Origin: Mucilaginibacter flavidus
GTDB lineage: Bacteria; Bacteroidota; Bacteroidia; Sphingobacteriales; Sphingobacteriaceae
Assembly (NCBI RefSeq): GCF_024055575.1
Contig: NZ_JAMXOE010000013.1
Location: 108,042 to 172,041 of the forward strand
Reading direction: 5' to 3'
Length of the DNA stretch: 64,000 nucleotides
Shown here in pieces: positions 51,340 through 59,966 of the stretch; position 1 is the first letter of the stretch, and the number at the start of each line of letters is the position of its first letter. Under the pieces are notes generated by a model. That model saw only the letters and a program-made list of their open reading frames with translations. It had not been told where the DNA came from and did not search any database. The position numbers were made by a program, and so were the translations under genes.

Positions 51340-51518
51340 TATTCAGCCTTTTTTTTGGTATTAAGATTTTTATTATTGTTGGCTGTTGACTTAACACTGT
51401 CTTTTCCAAAAATACCTGCGTTTCGTAAAAATTCACCGGCCGATTCGCGGGAAACGCAAATACGTTCGGTTACCTCACGGATATCGGCTATTAGTTCTGC
51501 AGTTTGCTTGTCGGTCAT
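51339..51518 (-). CDS. Small protein coupled to the ART-like gene (antitoxin candidate)
   Basis: 59 residues: MTDKQTAELIADIREVTERI then CVSRESAGEFLRNAGIFG and a Lys/Asn-rich tail. The middle is a short helical motif (S-x-E-x-A-x-x-F-L-x-x-A-G-I) seen in small proteins upstream of this family, from memory. Its stop codon shares one base with the ATG of the next gene. No DNA-binding domain is evident. Confidence 0.55.
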   Translation of the reverse strand: MTDKQTAELIADIREVTERICVSRESAGEFLRNAGIFGKDSVKSTANNNKNLNTKKKAE

Positions 51519-51610
51519 TCTTATCAATTTTAATAATAACAAAGATACAAATTGCGGATAAAATAAATAGCAACAGGATTGTGAAGTTTTAAATACGCCT
51601 GCTAATTTTC

Positions 51611-52753
51611 TTAACTTTTCAGCACCAAATCCGCCACTTCCTCGCCTACGAGACTGCCCATGGCCACGCCCATGCCGTTGCAACGTACTGCACAAAAAAC
51701 ATTGGGTTCTACCTGTTTTACAATTGGGCTGATGTCGTCGCCAAAGCCCATGATGCCGCTCCACCAGTAATCAACCTCAAATGGCTGGCCGGGAAGTATA
51801 ATTTCTTTCAGATAGGTAATCAACTGGTCTTTCACTTTATCGGTATGGCCAAATTCCCAGGTTTCTTCGGCAGCATAGTCGAGGTTGCGGCCGCCGCCAA
51901 ATAAAACGCGGTTATCAATGTTCCTGAAATAGTAATAGCCCTCATTAAAATGATAGGTGCCCTTTAGTTTTAGTCCGTCGATTGGTTTGGTCACCAGTAC
52001 CTGCCCGCGGCCAGGGATGACTTTCAGCTCTGGAAACAGCTGGTTGGCGAAGGCGTTGGTGGCCAGTATTACATTACCGGTTTTAAAATTGCCCTGCGAT
52101 GTGGTGAGTGTTACTTGCCCGCCCTCGTGCTCTACCTTGTGTATTTCACAGTCGTTTAAAACCATGACACCAAGGCTGTATACCTTATTTAACAGGGTGC
52201 GCATCATTTTACCTGTGTGCAGCTGGCCCTCAAATGGCGTGTATATTATTTGACGGATACCGTTAAACCCAAAATCTGCTATTTTAGCATTGTCTACTGA
52301 ATAAATGTCAGGTTTGCCTATTACTTGCTGCAATAAAGTGTTAAAATACGTTAATTGATCTAAAGCTTCGGTAGCCGCCGGCAGTTCGTTATCCATAAAC
52401 AATTCATGCCCGCCGTTTTGCTGGAAATCTATATTGTCATCACCGAGGTTTTGCCTGAGCCGTTGCAATCCCCGCCATTTGTAGTCAACCATGCGCAGCA
52501 CTTCGGCTTCTGATGACTTTTTCAAGTAGGATATTTGCTCAGAAATGGTGCCGAAACAGGCAAATCCTGCGTTTTTTGTACTGGCGCCGGTTGGTAAAAA
52601 GCCACGCTCCAAAACCAGCACATTTAATGCCGGCGCCTGCTTTTTTAAATGCAGCGCGGCGCTAAGGCCCACCAGCCCGCTGCCTATGATAATTATGTCG
52701 GCATTATCAATAAACGCGGTGCGTTCCCAGTACGAAAATGTGTTCCCTTTCAA
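51611..52753 (-). CDS. FAD-dependent oxidoreductase, DAO family
   Basis: 380 residues. N-terminal FAD motif ADIIIIGSGLVGLSAALHL (about 18-36), GASTKNAGFACFG (His/Cys region near FAD) and the C-terminal GMGVAMGSLVGEEVADLVL. The family oxidises amines or imino acids such as glycine or D-amino acids. Not located in an operon with amino acid catabolism genes. The substrate is unknown. Confidence 0.88.
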   Translation of the reverse strand: MKGNTFSYWERTAFIDNADIIIIGSGLVGLSAALHLKKQAPALNVLVLERGFLPTGASTKNAGFACFGTISEQISYLKKSSEAEVLRMVDYKWRGLQRLRQNLGDDNIDFQQNGGHELFMDNELPAATEALDQLTYFNTLLQQVIGKPDIYSVDNAKIADFGFNGIRQIIYTPFEGQLHTGKMMRTLLNKVYSLGVMVLNDCEIHKVEHEGGQVTLTTSQGNFKTGNVILATNAFANQLFPELKVIPGRGQVLVTKPIDGLKLKGTYHFNEGYYYFRNIDNRVLFGGGRNLDYAAEETWEFGHTDKVKDQLITYLKEIILPGQPFEVDYWWSGIMGFGDDISPIVKQVEPNVFCAVRCNGMGVAMGSLVGEEVADLVLKS

Positions 52754-52872
52754 TTTATGGTGTTTTTTACGGAATGCTTTTTGATTAATTGATTATTAGT
52801 CACTGGTCATTAGTCATTGGTGTTTATAGCGGTTGACCCAGGGCCGGTGAATTACCTAACAAAATTAAAAAT

Positions 52873-53592
52873 ATGAATCACATAGCAATGTATATAGGCT
52901 ACAATTCAGCCTGGTTTTTAATGATAGTTATAGCAATAGTAAGCTTTATTGTTCAATGGCGCTTTAAAAGTAAGTTTAACCAATATGCCGAGATGCCTTT
53001 ACTGTCGGGCCTTTCGGGGCAGGAAGTTGCAGAGCGAATGCTGCGCGATAACGGTATCTACGATGTGGAGGTAATTTCTGTTGAGGGCGAACTTACCGAC
53101 CACTATAATCCCGAAAACAAAACCGTTAACCTTAGCCCCGATGTTTATAACAGCCGGAGCGTGGCATCGGCAGCTGTGGCAGCACACGAATGCGGGCACG
53201 CGGTACAACATGCAAAAGCGTATAGCTGGTTAAGTTTACGTTCGGCCATGGTGCCGGTAATTAATGTGGCATCGACACTAACCCAGTGGACGTTATTTAT
53301 TGGCGTGCTGCTGCTGTTTTTTATCCATAGCCCATATGTGTTGGCTATGGGTGTCGCCGCGCTGGCACTGGTTACCACGTTCAGCTTTATTACGCTGCCT
53401 GTTGAGTTCGACGCAAGTCGCCGTGCGCTTGCCTGGTTAAACAATAATTACACGGTTATGCAAACCCGCGAGGAGCACGAGCAGGCCAAAGATGCACTGT
53501 GGTGGGCGGCAATGACCTACGTAGTTGCTGCATTGAGTGCCCTGGCTACTTTGCTGTATTATGCAAGCTTATTGTTTAACAGGAGGGACTAG
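52873..53592 (+). CDS. Zinc metallopeptidase (YugP family), membrane bound
   Basis: 239 residues. One membrane helix near residues 10-30, then the zinc site VAAHECGHAVQHAK (HExxH, about 103-107) and two more helices (about 135-175, 210-232). Third zinc ligand probably in VEFDASRRA. The family is widespread and its substrate is unknown. A half copy of the R10 repeat begins right after the TAG stop codon. Confidence 0.92.
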   Translation: MNHIAMYIGYNSAWFLMIVIAIVSFIVQWRFKSKFNQYAEMPLLSGLSGQEVAERMLRDNGIYDVEVISVEGELTDHYNPENKTVNLSPDVYNSRSVASAAVAAHECGHAVQHAKAYSWLSLRSAMVPVINVASTLTQWTLFIGVLLLFFIHSPYVLAMGVAALALVTTFSFITLPVEFDASRRALAWLNNNYTVMQTREEHEQAKDALWWAAMTYVVAALSALATLLYYASLLFNRRD

Positions 53593-53618
53593 GGCCCCCC
53601 AGCCCCCTGAAGGGGGAG
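53593..53618. repeat. Half copy of the R10 palindrome
   Basis: Twenty-five of 26 bases match the left arm of the palindrome in radA. The right arm is absent. It abuts the TAG stop of the zinc peptidase gene. Confidence 0.8.
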
Positions 53619-53713
53619 TTCTTGATTAGCGTGGGCGGGGGACGGCCCGCACTTTTTTCATTGTTCAAACATTCTGCTATCTTTATTGTCTACCATTTAC
53701 CAATTTAACCATA

Positions 53714-54004
53714 ATGAAAAAGGCAATATTTTTATTTGTGCTGGCGGGCATTTTTACGATGTGCTTACCACAAACTGCCGTATCGGCTAATAAATCAAGG
53801 TTGCCCGGGGTTATTGTTCAGCAAACCGTGCAAACGCAACACAAGGTTTATAAAAAGCGTCGACGGGTAAGAAGGCATACGGTAACCGGAAAATCTGCCC
53901 GGAGGCAGATGCAACTTAGGCAAGGACAAAAACACCAGGCCGAGGAGCAAAAAGTTAAAAAAGCGCAGCAGGAGTTGAAAAAAGACACCACCAAATCAAA
54001 CTAA
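53714..54004 (+). CDS. Small secreted, highly basic protein
   Basis: 96 residues with a signal peptide (FTMCLPQTAVSANK). The mature part is rich in Lys, Arg and Gln with KKRRRVRRHTVTGKSARRQM. No domain recognised; no enzymatic motif. It stands 94 bp upstream of the YXWGXW gene in the same orientation. Possibly binds nucleic acid, glycan or LPS. Confidence 0.65.
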   Translation: MKKAIFLFVLAGIFTMCLPQTAVSANKSRLPGVIVQQTVQTQHKVYKKRRRVRRHTVTGKSARRQMQLRQGQKHQAEEQKVKKAQQELKKDTTKSN

Positions 54005-54097
54005 AGCAACTGAAACATTATGGGGTTGTATTTGTCGTATACTATGGCCCCCGGCTATTGCAAGGGGTTAAGTAAACAATAAATAATATCTACCCCT

Positions 54098-55261
54098 ATG
54101 AAAAAGTTAGTTAAAGTATTTCTAATTGCTTGTGCGGTATGTTTTGCCGCACCTCAGTTATATGCGCAGGTTAGCGTAAGCCTTACCGTGCGCACGGCGC
54201 CACCGGCATTACCGGTTTATGAGCAGCCAGAATGCCCCGCCGATGGCTATATATGGCAGCCGGGTTATTGGGCTTATGACGATGATGCCGATGGTTACTA
54301 CTGGGTACCTGGTGTATGGGTTGCGCCGCCAAACCCCGGCGTGTATTGGACGCCCGCTTATTGGGGCTATACAGGCGGCTTCTACGGATTTCACGTTGGT
54401 TATTGGGGCCCCCATGTTGGTTTTTACGGTGGCATTAACTATGGTTACGGCTATGGCGGCTATGGCTACGGCGGTGGCAGGTGGGAAGGTAACCAATTCC
54501 GCTACAATACTGCAGTGGTAAACGTAAACCGCACTATAATCCACAATACTTATATCGACCGTACGGTGATAGTTAATAATAATGATCGCCGGAGCTTTAA
54601 CGGTGGCCGTGGTGGCGTAAATGCCAGGCCAAGGCCACAGGACCGGGTTGCTATGCGGGATCGCCACATACAGCCAACGCCCAGCCAGATTTCACATCAG
54701 CAGGCCGCCCGCAGCGACAGGTCATCGTTCGCCAAAGTAAACCATGGAAGACCAGAAGTAGCGGCACTAAGCCGCCCGGGGGCCGACAGAAAAGATGCAA
54801 GGCCAGCTGTTGCAAGACCAGCTAACAGCGCACGTGCTGATAAACCAAACGCGGCACGGCCAACGCGTAACCAACGGGCTGAGCCTGCTCAAAGGGCAGC
54901 ACGCCCCGCAGCAGCAGAACGTGCCAGGCCGCAACAAAAAACTGAACCAAGGCAACGTGCCGTGCAACCGAACCGGGCTGAACAGCCGCGCGTAGCACCA
55001 GGGCGCACCGAACAACCACGCGTGCAACCGCAACGGGCGCCACAACAACGTGTAGAGCCGCAACGTGCACCTGCGCAAAGGGCTCCTGTTCAACGGGCAG
55101 CACCACCGCAACGTGCGCCGGTACAACGGACAGCGCCACCCCAACGTGCGCCGGTACAACGGGCAGCACCACCCCAACGTGCGCCGGTACAACGGGCAGC
55201 GCCTCCACAACGTGCACCTGCGCAACATGCGCCGCAAGCCAGGCCAGAACATCACCGGTAA
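54098..55261 (+). CDS. Secreted YXWGXW-repeat protein with Gln/Arg/Ala/Pro-rich tandem-repeat tail
   Basis: 387 residues with a signal peptide (ends LYAQ). The N-terminal part carries aromatic repeats (GYIWQPGYWAYDDD, YYWVPGVW, YWTPAYWGY, HVGYWGPH; about 40-115), as in the YXWGXW family (PF12779), then GYGYGGYGYGGG. Residues about 190-387 are disordered; an 11-residue unit QRAPVQRAAPP is repeated four times near the end, with DNA-level repetition. Function unknown; envelope-associated structural role is plausible. Confidence 0.82.
   Translation: MKKLVKVFLIACAVCFAAPQLYAQVSVSLTVRTAPPALPVYEQPECPADGYIWQPGYWAYDDDADGYYWVPGVWVAPPNPGVYWTPAYWGYTGGFYGFHVGYWGPHVGFYGGINYGYGYGGYGYGGGRWEGNQFRYNTAVVNVNRTIIHNTYIDRTVIVNNNDRRSFNGGRGGVNARPRPQDRVAMRDRHIQPTPSQISHQQAARSDRSSFAKVNHGRPEVAALSRPGADRKDARPAVARPANSARADKPNAARPTRNQRAEPAQRAARPAAAERARPQQKTEPRQRAVQPNRAEQPRVAPGRTEQPRVQPQRAPQQRVEPQRAPAQRAPVQRAAPPQRAPVQRTAPPQRAPVQRAAPPQRAPVQRAAPPQRAPAQHAPQARPEHHR
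55078..55235. repeat. Tandem 33-bp repeats inside the YXWGXW gene
   Basis: About four and a half copies of a 33-bp unit (GTGCGCCGGTACAACGG as core) encode the QRAPVQRxAPP repeats. Identity between copies is high, which allows slippage and length variation in frame. Confidence 0.82.
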
Positions 55262-55317
55262 AAATTTCCCCCTCGTGGGATTTTTTCGGCAGGAACCTGC
55301 TCAAAATATAAAAACAA

Positions 55318-55355
55318 AAACCCCGGCCTGAGAGATGGCCGGGGTTTCTTTTTAT
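55318..55355 (+). terminator. Rho-independent terminator
   Basis: AAACCCCGGCC (55318-55328) and GGCCGGGGTTT (55338-55348) pair perfectly around nine bases, followed by CTTTTT. It terminates the YXWGXW transcript and, on the other strand, could serve apaG. Confidence 0.82.
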
Positions 55356-55373
55356 CTTATATGCTGAGTGAAA

Positions 55374-55760
55374 TTAATTCATCCTGTAGGGGGCAATCAA
55401 ATAAAATTCGGGGATTTGTACGTTAAACAATTGGTTATCCATCAGGCGGGCCATGTGGTATTCGCCTTTCATGCTGCCCATATCTGTTTTAAGATTACAG
55501 CCGGATACGTATTCGTGTGCCATGCCTGGTTCAATAACCGGCTGCTGGCCAACCACGCCTTCGCCTTCAACTTCGCGCTTGGCGCCGTTCGAATCAAAAA
55601 TATACCAGTGCCTGCCCAGCAGTCTGACCGCGTAATTGCCCATGTTTTCAATCTTTACCTTGTAGGCAAACATAAAATGGTCATTCGCCGGGTTCGAATA
55701 CTCGGGTTGGTAGATAGTGTCTACCGATACCTTAACGCCGTCTGTAATAACTGTAACCAT
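55374..55760 (-). CDS. apaG: ApaG-like protein
   Basis: 128 residues, the whole single-domain ApaG (DUF525) fold: FAYKVKIENMGNYAVRLLGR, HWYIFDSNGAKREVEGEGVV, GQQPVIEPGMAHEYVSGC. The Gly-rich region and RxWxIxDxxG are typical. ApaG domains are immunoglobulin-like and may bind nucleotides; biochemical role is still unclear. The RBS AAGGAG lies at proper spacing before the ATG at 55758-55760, strong for this organism. Confidence 0.93.
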   Translation of the reverse strand: MVTVITDGVKVSVDTIYQPEYSNPANDHFMFAYKVKIENMGNYAVRLLGRHWYIFDSNGAKREVEGEGVVGQQPVIEPGMAHEYVSGCNLKTDMGSMKGEYHMARLMDNQLFNVQIPEFYLIAPYRMN

Positions 55761-55782
55761 GTTAACAAAATCTCCTTCGCTT

Positions 55783-55811
55783 CAAATATATATTATCCAG
55801 TCAAATATCAA
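55783..55811 (-). promoter_or_regulatory. Bacteroidota-type promoter of apaG
   Basis: -33 TTG (55809-55811) and -7 TATATTTG (55783-55790), separated by 18 bases: matches TTG-N17-23-TAnnTTTG. It is 22 bases upstream of the ATG. Confidence 0.6.
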
Positions 55812-55883
55812 GCCATTTTTAAAAAAAAATTGTTAGGGGCGCTTTACCTGAGTGCATTATACGCGAATGCAGCCGGAGAATGC

Positions 55884-57638
55884 CTACTTTTTATTTTTAT
55901 ACGCTTCTAAACCGCTTTCCAAATATTTTAAATAAAGATCTACATGATATTCAGCCGGGGATGGAGTTATTAATTTTCCGTCTTTATCATTCATTAAGTT
56001 ACCGTCGCTGTCAAGAATCACATATAACGGCTGCGAATTGGAATTAAACCGCGAGGCTTCCAGGTCACTCCACTTACCACCCAAATTCGTTATTTTTTTG
56101 CCGCTGTATTCTGATGTAAATTGCTCTTTGGTCTCTAAGGCTGCTTTGTCATCAACTACAAGCTGAAGCAATATAAAGTCATTCCGCAAATGATTAAACA
56201 CCTGGGGGTTGGTCCACACATCACTTTCCATTTTACGACAATTAACACAGTTAAAACCGGTAAAATCTATCAATATGGGTTTATGTAACTCTTTCGAGAC
56301 CTGCAATGCCTGGTCGTAATCAAACCACGCGTCCAGCCCCCGGGTTTTAATACGGTCGTAATTGCCCGCGTATTTTTTAACTTTTATCGATGATTGCTTC
56401 GTATCGGCAGTGGCCGCAGTGTTCGCCGGTATTTGCGACAGGTCGAAATCCTGTGTTGCTATTGGGGGTAAAAATGCGCTGATGGATTTTAAGGGAGCAC
56501 CCCAAAGGCCCGGAATCATATAAATAACAAACGCAAAAACACCAATTGAAATAAACGTGCGCGGTACTGATAAATACGGCAGGTCGCTGTCATGCGAAAA
56601 TTTAATCTTGCCTATAAGGTAAAGCCCCATCAATAATCCTATCGCTATCCATATTGATAAAAATATCTCGCGGTCGAACCAGTTCCAATGATATGCCAGG
56701 TCGACATTTGATAAAAACTTTAATGCGAACGCAAGCTCTAAAAACCCTAAAACTACTTTTACACTATTCAACCACCCACCTGATTTAGGCAGGCTTTTTA
56801 AAGCCGATGGAAACAAAGCGAAAATTGTAAACGGCAACGCCAGCGCTAATGAAAAACCGAGCATACCAACCGCCGGCCCTAAACGGTCACCTTTCGAGGC
56901 GGCATCAACAAGCAAAGTTCCGATTACCGGCCCTGTACACGAAAATGAAACTACTACTAACGTAGACGCCATAAAGAAAATCCCGGCAAGGCCGCCCTTA
57001 TCCGAATTTGCATCCAGTTTGTTGGCCAATGAACTGGGTAAAGTAATCTCAAAGGCGCCCAAAAACGAAATGCCGAAAACGACCAACAGTAAAAAGAAAA
57101 ATATATTAAATATGCCGTTGGTTGCCAGGGCGTTAAGCGCGTCCGAGCCGAAAAGGACCGAAATAAGCATTCCAAGCGAAACATAAATAACTATGATGGA
57201 CAACCCGTACAGTAACGACTGTAAAACGCCTTTAGCCCTTGAGCCGCTTTTTTTGGTAAAAAAGCTAACCGTTAACGGTAACAAAGGGTAAATACAAGGC
57301 AGTAATATAGCGGTAAAGCCGCCCAGCAGACCTTTAATAAAAATCTCCCAAAGTGTTTTAGGTTTTTCGGCTGGGACGGCATTAACAACGGCCTGTTTAT
57401 TTTTTAAGGCTTTTAAACTATCCGCATTTTTTAATTCAGCCTGTTTCTTTTTAAAAGCCTTTAAACTATCGGCCGCAGTAGGTATATTCGTAAACTGCAC
57501 ATCAGCAGACGATACCGTGTCTGCCTTTTTATTTTGAAATGCTTTTGCAGGATTAGTACCTGTAACTACAAACGCAGCTATGGCGAAAAAAAGAATTAAA
57601 TACCGTTTTAAAGAGTACTTGTTAACCGTACGGTTCAT
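55884..57638 (-). CDS. dsbD: Thiol:disulfide interchange protein DsbD (membrane and thioredoxin domains)
   Basis: 584 residues. Eight membrane helices (about 95-390) with the redox cysteines in LLPCIYPLLP and VSFSCTGPVIG; then a thioredoxin-like domain with FNCVNCRK (CxxC, about 464). The N-terminal part has a duplicated short segment (AADSLKAFKKKQAEL / NADSLKALKNKQAVV) instead of the alpha domain. It imports reducing power from the cytoplasm to periplasmic partners. The alpha-like domains are encoded by the two genes upstream on the same strand. Confidence 0.92.
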   Translation of the reverse strand: MNRTVNKYSLKRYLILFFAIAAFVVTGTNPAKAFQNKKADTVSSADVQFTNIPTAADSLKAFKKKQAELKNADSLKALKNKQAVVNAVPAEKPKTLWEIFIKGLLGGFTAILLPCIYPLLPLTVSFFTKKSGSRAKGVLQSLLYGLSIIVIYVSLGMLISVLFGSDALNALATNGIFNIFFFLLLVVFGISFLGAFEITLPSSLANKLDANSDKGGLAGIFFMASTLVVVSFSCTGPVIGTLLVDAASKGDRLGPAVGMLGFSLALALPFTIFALFPSALKSLPKSGGWLNSVKVVLGFLELAFALKFLSNVDLAYHWNWFDREIFLSIWIAIGLLMGLYLIGKIKFSHDSDLPYLSVPRTFISIGVFAFVIYMIPGLWGAPLKSISAFLPPIATQDFDLSQIPANTAATADTKQSSIKVKKYAGNYDRIKTRGLDAWFDYDQALQVSKELHKPILIDFTGFNCVNCRKMESDVWTNPQVFNHLRNDFILLQLVVDDKAALETKEQFTSEYSGKKITNLGGKWSDLEASRFNSNSQPLYVILDSDGNLMNDKDGKLITPSPAEYHVDLYLKYLESGLEAYKNKK

Positions 57639-57649
57639 TGTTATATGTA

Positions 57650-58102
57650 TTAGTTGCTTATGGGTATGTTAAACTCAACTTCTTCGGGTGGGTTGCATTT
57701 ATGGTCGTTGCAGGCTATGTAGCCAAGCGCGCCTTTAACCGCCGGCGATTTTGCTGTGCCTAACTTTATTTTTTGCTGAAACACAACGGCAGTTTCGAAA
57801 TAACCTATGTTCATGCTAAAAGCCTGTTCATACCTCTGAAGCGGTTTTGGCTCAACAATTTTACCAACCGGCGTGTAATCTTTCGATTTTGAAAATGTGA
57901 ACGAGCTTTTGGCAGGCCCACCCTGTTCGGTTTGCGAATAGATGTGCCAGCCTTTTTGTATGGTTGCCTTCAAAAAAATCACAGCGTCTTTATCACCTGT
58001 TTTTTTTGAGGCGTACGACCATTTTACCGGGTTGTCTATTTGCGCCCATGCGCTGTAGCCGAATGCCAGCAACACTGCGAACACCAGGAGGAACTTCTTC
58101 AT
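57650..58102 (-). CDS. DsbD alpha-domain-like secreted protein, copy 1
   Basis: 150 residues from the ATG at 58100-58102 (signal peptide ends SAWAQ). It matches the N-terminal domain of DsbD: WSYASKKTGDKDAVIFLKAT, FETAVVFQQKIKL and the cysteine pair CNDHKCNPPEEVEFNIPI (about 129-146). This immunoglobulin-like domain hands electrons from DsbD to client oxidoreductases. It lies 11 bases upstream of dsbD. Confidence 0.88.
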   Translation of the reverse strand: MKKFLLVFAVLLAFGYSAWAQIDNPVKWSYASKKTGDKDAVIFLKATIQKGWHIYSQTEQGGPAKSSFTFSKSKDYTPVGKIVEPKPLQRYEQAFSMNIGYFETAVVFQQKIKLGTAKSPAVKGALGYIACNDHKCNPPEEVEFNIPISN

Positions 58103-58110
58103 CCTTAATT

Positions 58111-58563
58111 TTATTTGCCTAATGGAATAGTGAAATCGATGTCTTCGGGAGGAAGGCATTTCTGGTCGTTACAGGTCATGTACTCCAGCTGGCCCTTAAC
58201 AGCTGTGGCATTGGCCGATTTTAGTTTGATTTTTTGCTGAAACACTACCGATTTTTCAAAATAGGTAACGTCCATTTTAAAAGTAGTTTCGTACTTTTTT
58301 ATCGGGGCGGGCTGTGTGGGTTGGCCAACGGTTACATAATCTTTTGATTTTGTAAAGGTAAACGAGGTTTTTATTGGTCCGCCATCTTTAACGTCGAGGC
58401 CATAAATATGCCATTTATCATCAATGGTTGCTTTTATAAATACCACGGCTTCGGTAGCATTGATTTTTTTTGCCGCGTATGACCATTTTACATGCGATTC
58501 GATTTGCGCCTTGGCGCCAAAGCTTAAAACAAGGGCAGCTGCTGCCAGCAATATTCTTTTCAT
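58111..58563 (-). CDS. DsbD alpha-domain-like secreted protein, copy 2
   Basis: 150 residues with a signal peptide (ends GAKAQ), a paralogue of the neighbouring gene: WSYAAKKINATEAVVFIKAT, FEKSVVFQQKIKLKSANATA and CNDQKCLPPEDIDFTIPLGK. The two proteins share much identity, indicating a tandem duplication. A -7 box (TAAATTTG, 58586-58593) lies 23 bases upstream; this is probably the first gene of the operon. Confidence 0.88.
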   Translation of the reverse strand: MKRILLAAAALVLSFGAKAQIESHVKWSYAAKKINATEAVVFIKATIDDKWHIYGLDVKDGGPIKTSFTFTKSKDYVTVGQPTQPAPIKKYETTFKMDVTYFEKSVVFQQKIKLKSANATAVKGQLEYMTCNDQKCLPPEDIDFTIPLGK

Positions 58564-58585
58564 TTATTTAGTTTTATCAGTTACT

Positions 58586-58593
58586 CAAATTTA
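58586..58593 (-). promoter_or_regulatory. -7 box TAAATTTG of the DsbD operon
   Basis: Reverse-strand TAnnTTTG match. No -33 TTG was found at 17-23 bases. Confidence 0.35.
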
Positions 58594-58671
58594 ATTTAAC
58601 GCTAATGTAGCGCTGATTACTGTTTTCATTATGAAGTTGAATGTGAAGAAATGTTAAATTTACCAACCTGG

Positions 58672-59442
58672 TTAATTTACAAATTCAATTTCCTTCAGGC
58701 TAAACTCCAATTCTTCGTTGTTATTATTTTCAACGACTAATATACCGTTGTCTTTTACACTTTTGATAGTTCCGGCAAACGGCCCGTCTTTTGACTTGTA
58801 TTCCTTCTGTTCGTTTAACCAGTATAGTCGGGTTAAATAGGTTTCCCTTACAAATAAAACTTTGCCGGCCTTTAAATTCAAATAATAAGCCTCAATATGG
58901 CGACAAATGTCGGATAATAAAGTTTTTAAATCATAATCCTGTTGTAAGATTTGCTTTACAGATGTTGCATTTGGCAGGTAATCCGGAAAGGTTTGCTGGT
59001 TTATATTAAGGCCTATGCCAACAATGGCGTTTTTTATTTGTCCGCCCTGTATCATATTTTCAATTAGCATGCCGCCTATTTTACGGTTGCCATAGTAAAT
59101 ATCATTGGGCCATTTAATCTTTAAACCGTCGCCAAGCAAAGGATGCAAAGCATCGAAAACGCCTAAACTAACGGCTCTCACAAGGTCGAATTGTTGGGTA
59201 ACGGGCAAAAACGAAGGTTTTAATAACAGGCTGAAAGTTAAATTTTTACCGGGTTCGGCATGCCATCCGTTCTGCTGCTGGCCCCGGCCAGCTGTTTGGT
59301 TCTCTGCCATAATGACTGTTCCCTCAATCACTGGCTTGGAATTTGACGCTAATTGTTTAAGGAAATTGTTTGTTGAGTCAACTTCTTTAATTGTTACAAA
59401 ATTTTGTCCAACAAATAATCCCGAAAATATGTTATTTTGCAA
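58672..59442 (-). CDS. birA: Biotin-[acetyl-CoA-carboxylase] ligase, class I
   Basis: 256 residues; the N-terminal helix-turn-helix of E. coli BirA is absent, so it does not act as a repressor. Motifs: MAENQTAGRGQQQNGW (the biotin-AMP loop), LTFSLLLKPSFLP, KIKWPNDIYYGNRKIGG (Lys/Asp) and VGIGLNINQQTFP. It attaches biotin to acetyl-CoA carboxylase. Divergently transcribed from rsfS. Confidence 0.94.
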   Translation of the reverse strand: MQNNIFSGLFVGQNFVTIKEVDSTNNFLKQLASNSKPVIEGTVIMAENQTAGRGQQQNGWHAEPGKNLTFSLLLKPSFLPVTQQFDLVRAVSLGVFDALHPLLGDGLKIKWPNDIYYGNRKIGGMLIENMIQGGQIKNAIVGIGLNINQQTFPDYLPNATSVKQILQQDYDLKTLLSDICRHIEAYYLNLKAGKVLFVRETYLTRLYWLNEQKEYKSKDGPFAGTIKSVKDNGILVVENNNNEELEFSLKEIEFVN

Positions 59443-59489
59443 GGTATAATATTATTAAATACTAAATCGTTCAAAACTAATTCTTTTTG

Positions 59490-59864
59490 ATGGTAAAAAA
59501 CAAAGCGTTAAATGAATCTGCCTATATTTCAGAATTGGCAATTCATGGGATCCAGGAAAAAAAGGGAAATGATATTATCAGGTTAGACCTCCGTAATATA
59601 TTCAGTTCGGTGGCAGATTATTTTGTAATATGCCACGCGGATTCGACCACACAGGTTAAAGCTATAGCCAATAGCATTGAGGATGAGATATACAAGGCTA
59701 CACAACAGGACCCTTACCGAAAAGAAGGGCTTGAATATGGAGAATGGATACTGCTGGATTATATTGACGTAGTTGTGCACGTCTTCAGAACCGATAAGCG
59801 CGAGTTTTATGGCATGGAAGACCTTTGGGGCGATGCCGAGATAAAAATGTATAAAAGCGCATAA
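59490..59864 (+). CDS. rsfS: Ribosomal silencing factor RsfS
   Basis: 124 residues from the ATG at 59490. The Iojap fold is visible: AIHGIQEKKGNDIIRLDLRN, VADYFVICHADSTTQVKAIA and WILLDYIDVVVHVFRTDKRE, FYGMEDLWGDAE. It binds uL14 and blocks subunit joining under starvation. It is followed by ftsH about 100 bp later, the usual order in Bacteroidota. Confidence 0.95.
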   Translation: MVKNKALNESAYISELAIHGIQEKKGNDIIRLDLRNIFSSVADYFVICHADSTTQVKAIANSIEDEIYKATQQDPYRKEGLEYGEWILLDYIDVVVHVFRTDKREFYGMEDLWGDAEIKMYKSA

Positions 59865-59931
59865 GCGCACGCAACAATTGTGTTTGCCAGCGCGTCATCA
59901 TCATACCGTGCGAATTATAAAATAAAGATTG

Positions 59932-59939
59932 TAAGTTTG
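59932..59939 (+). promoter_or_regulatory. -7 box TAAGTTTG upstream of ftsH
   Basis: Exact TAnnTTTG match 27 bases before the TTG start codon. No -33 TTG at normal spacing. Confidence 0.4.
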
Positions 59940-59966
59940 AGTTTGTAAATTAAATTAGATAACAAG

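Noticed and set aside
54767..55304. Long frames antisense to the YXWGXW gene
   Set aside because: Arise from the repetitive Gln/Arg/Ala/Pro codons; no start context and opposite to a clear signal-peptide gene.
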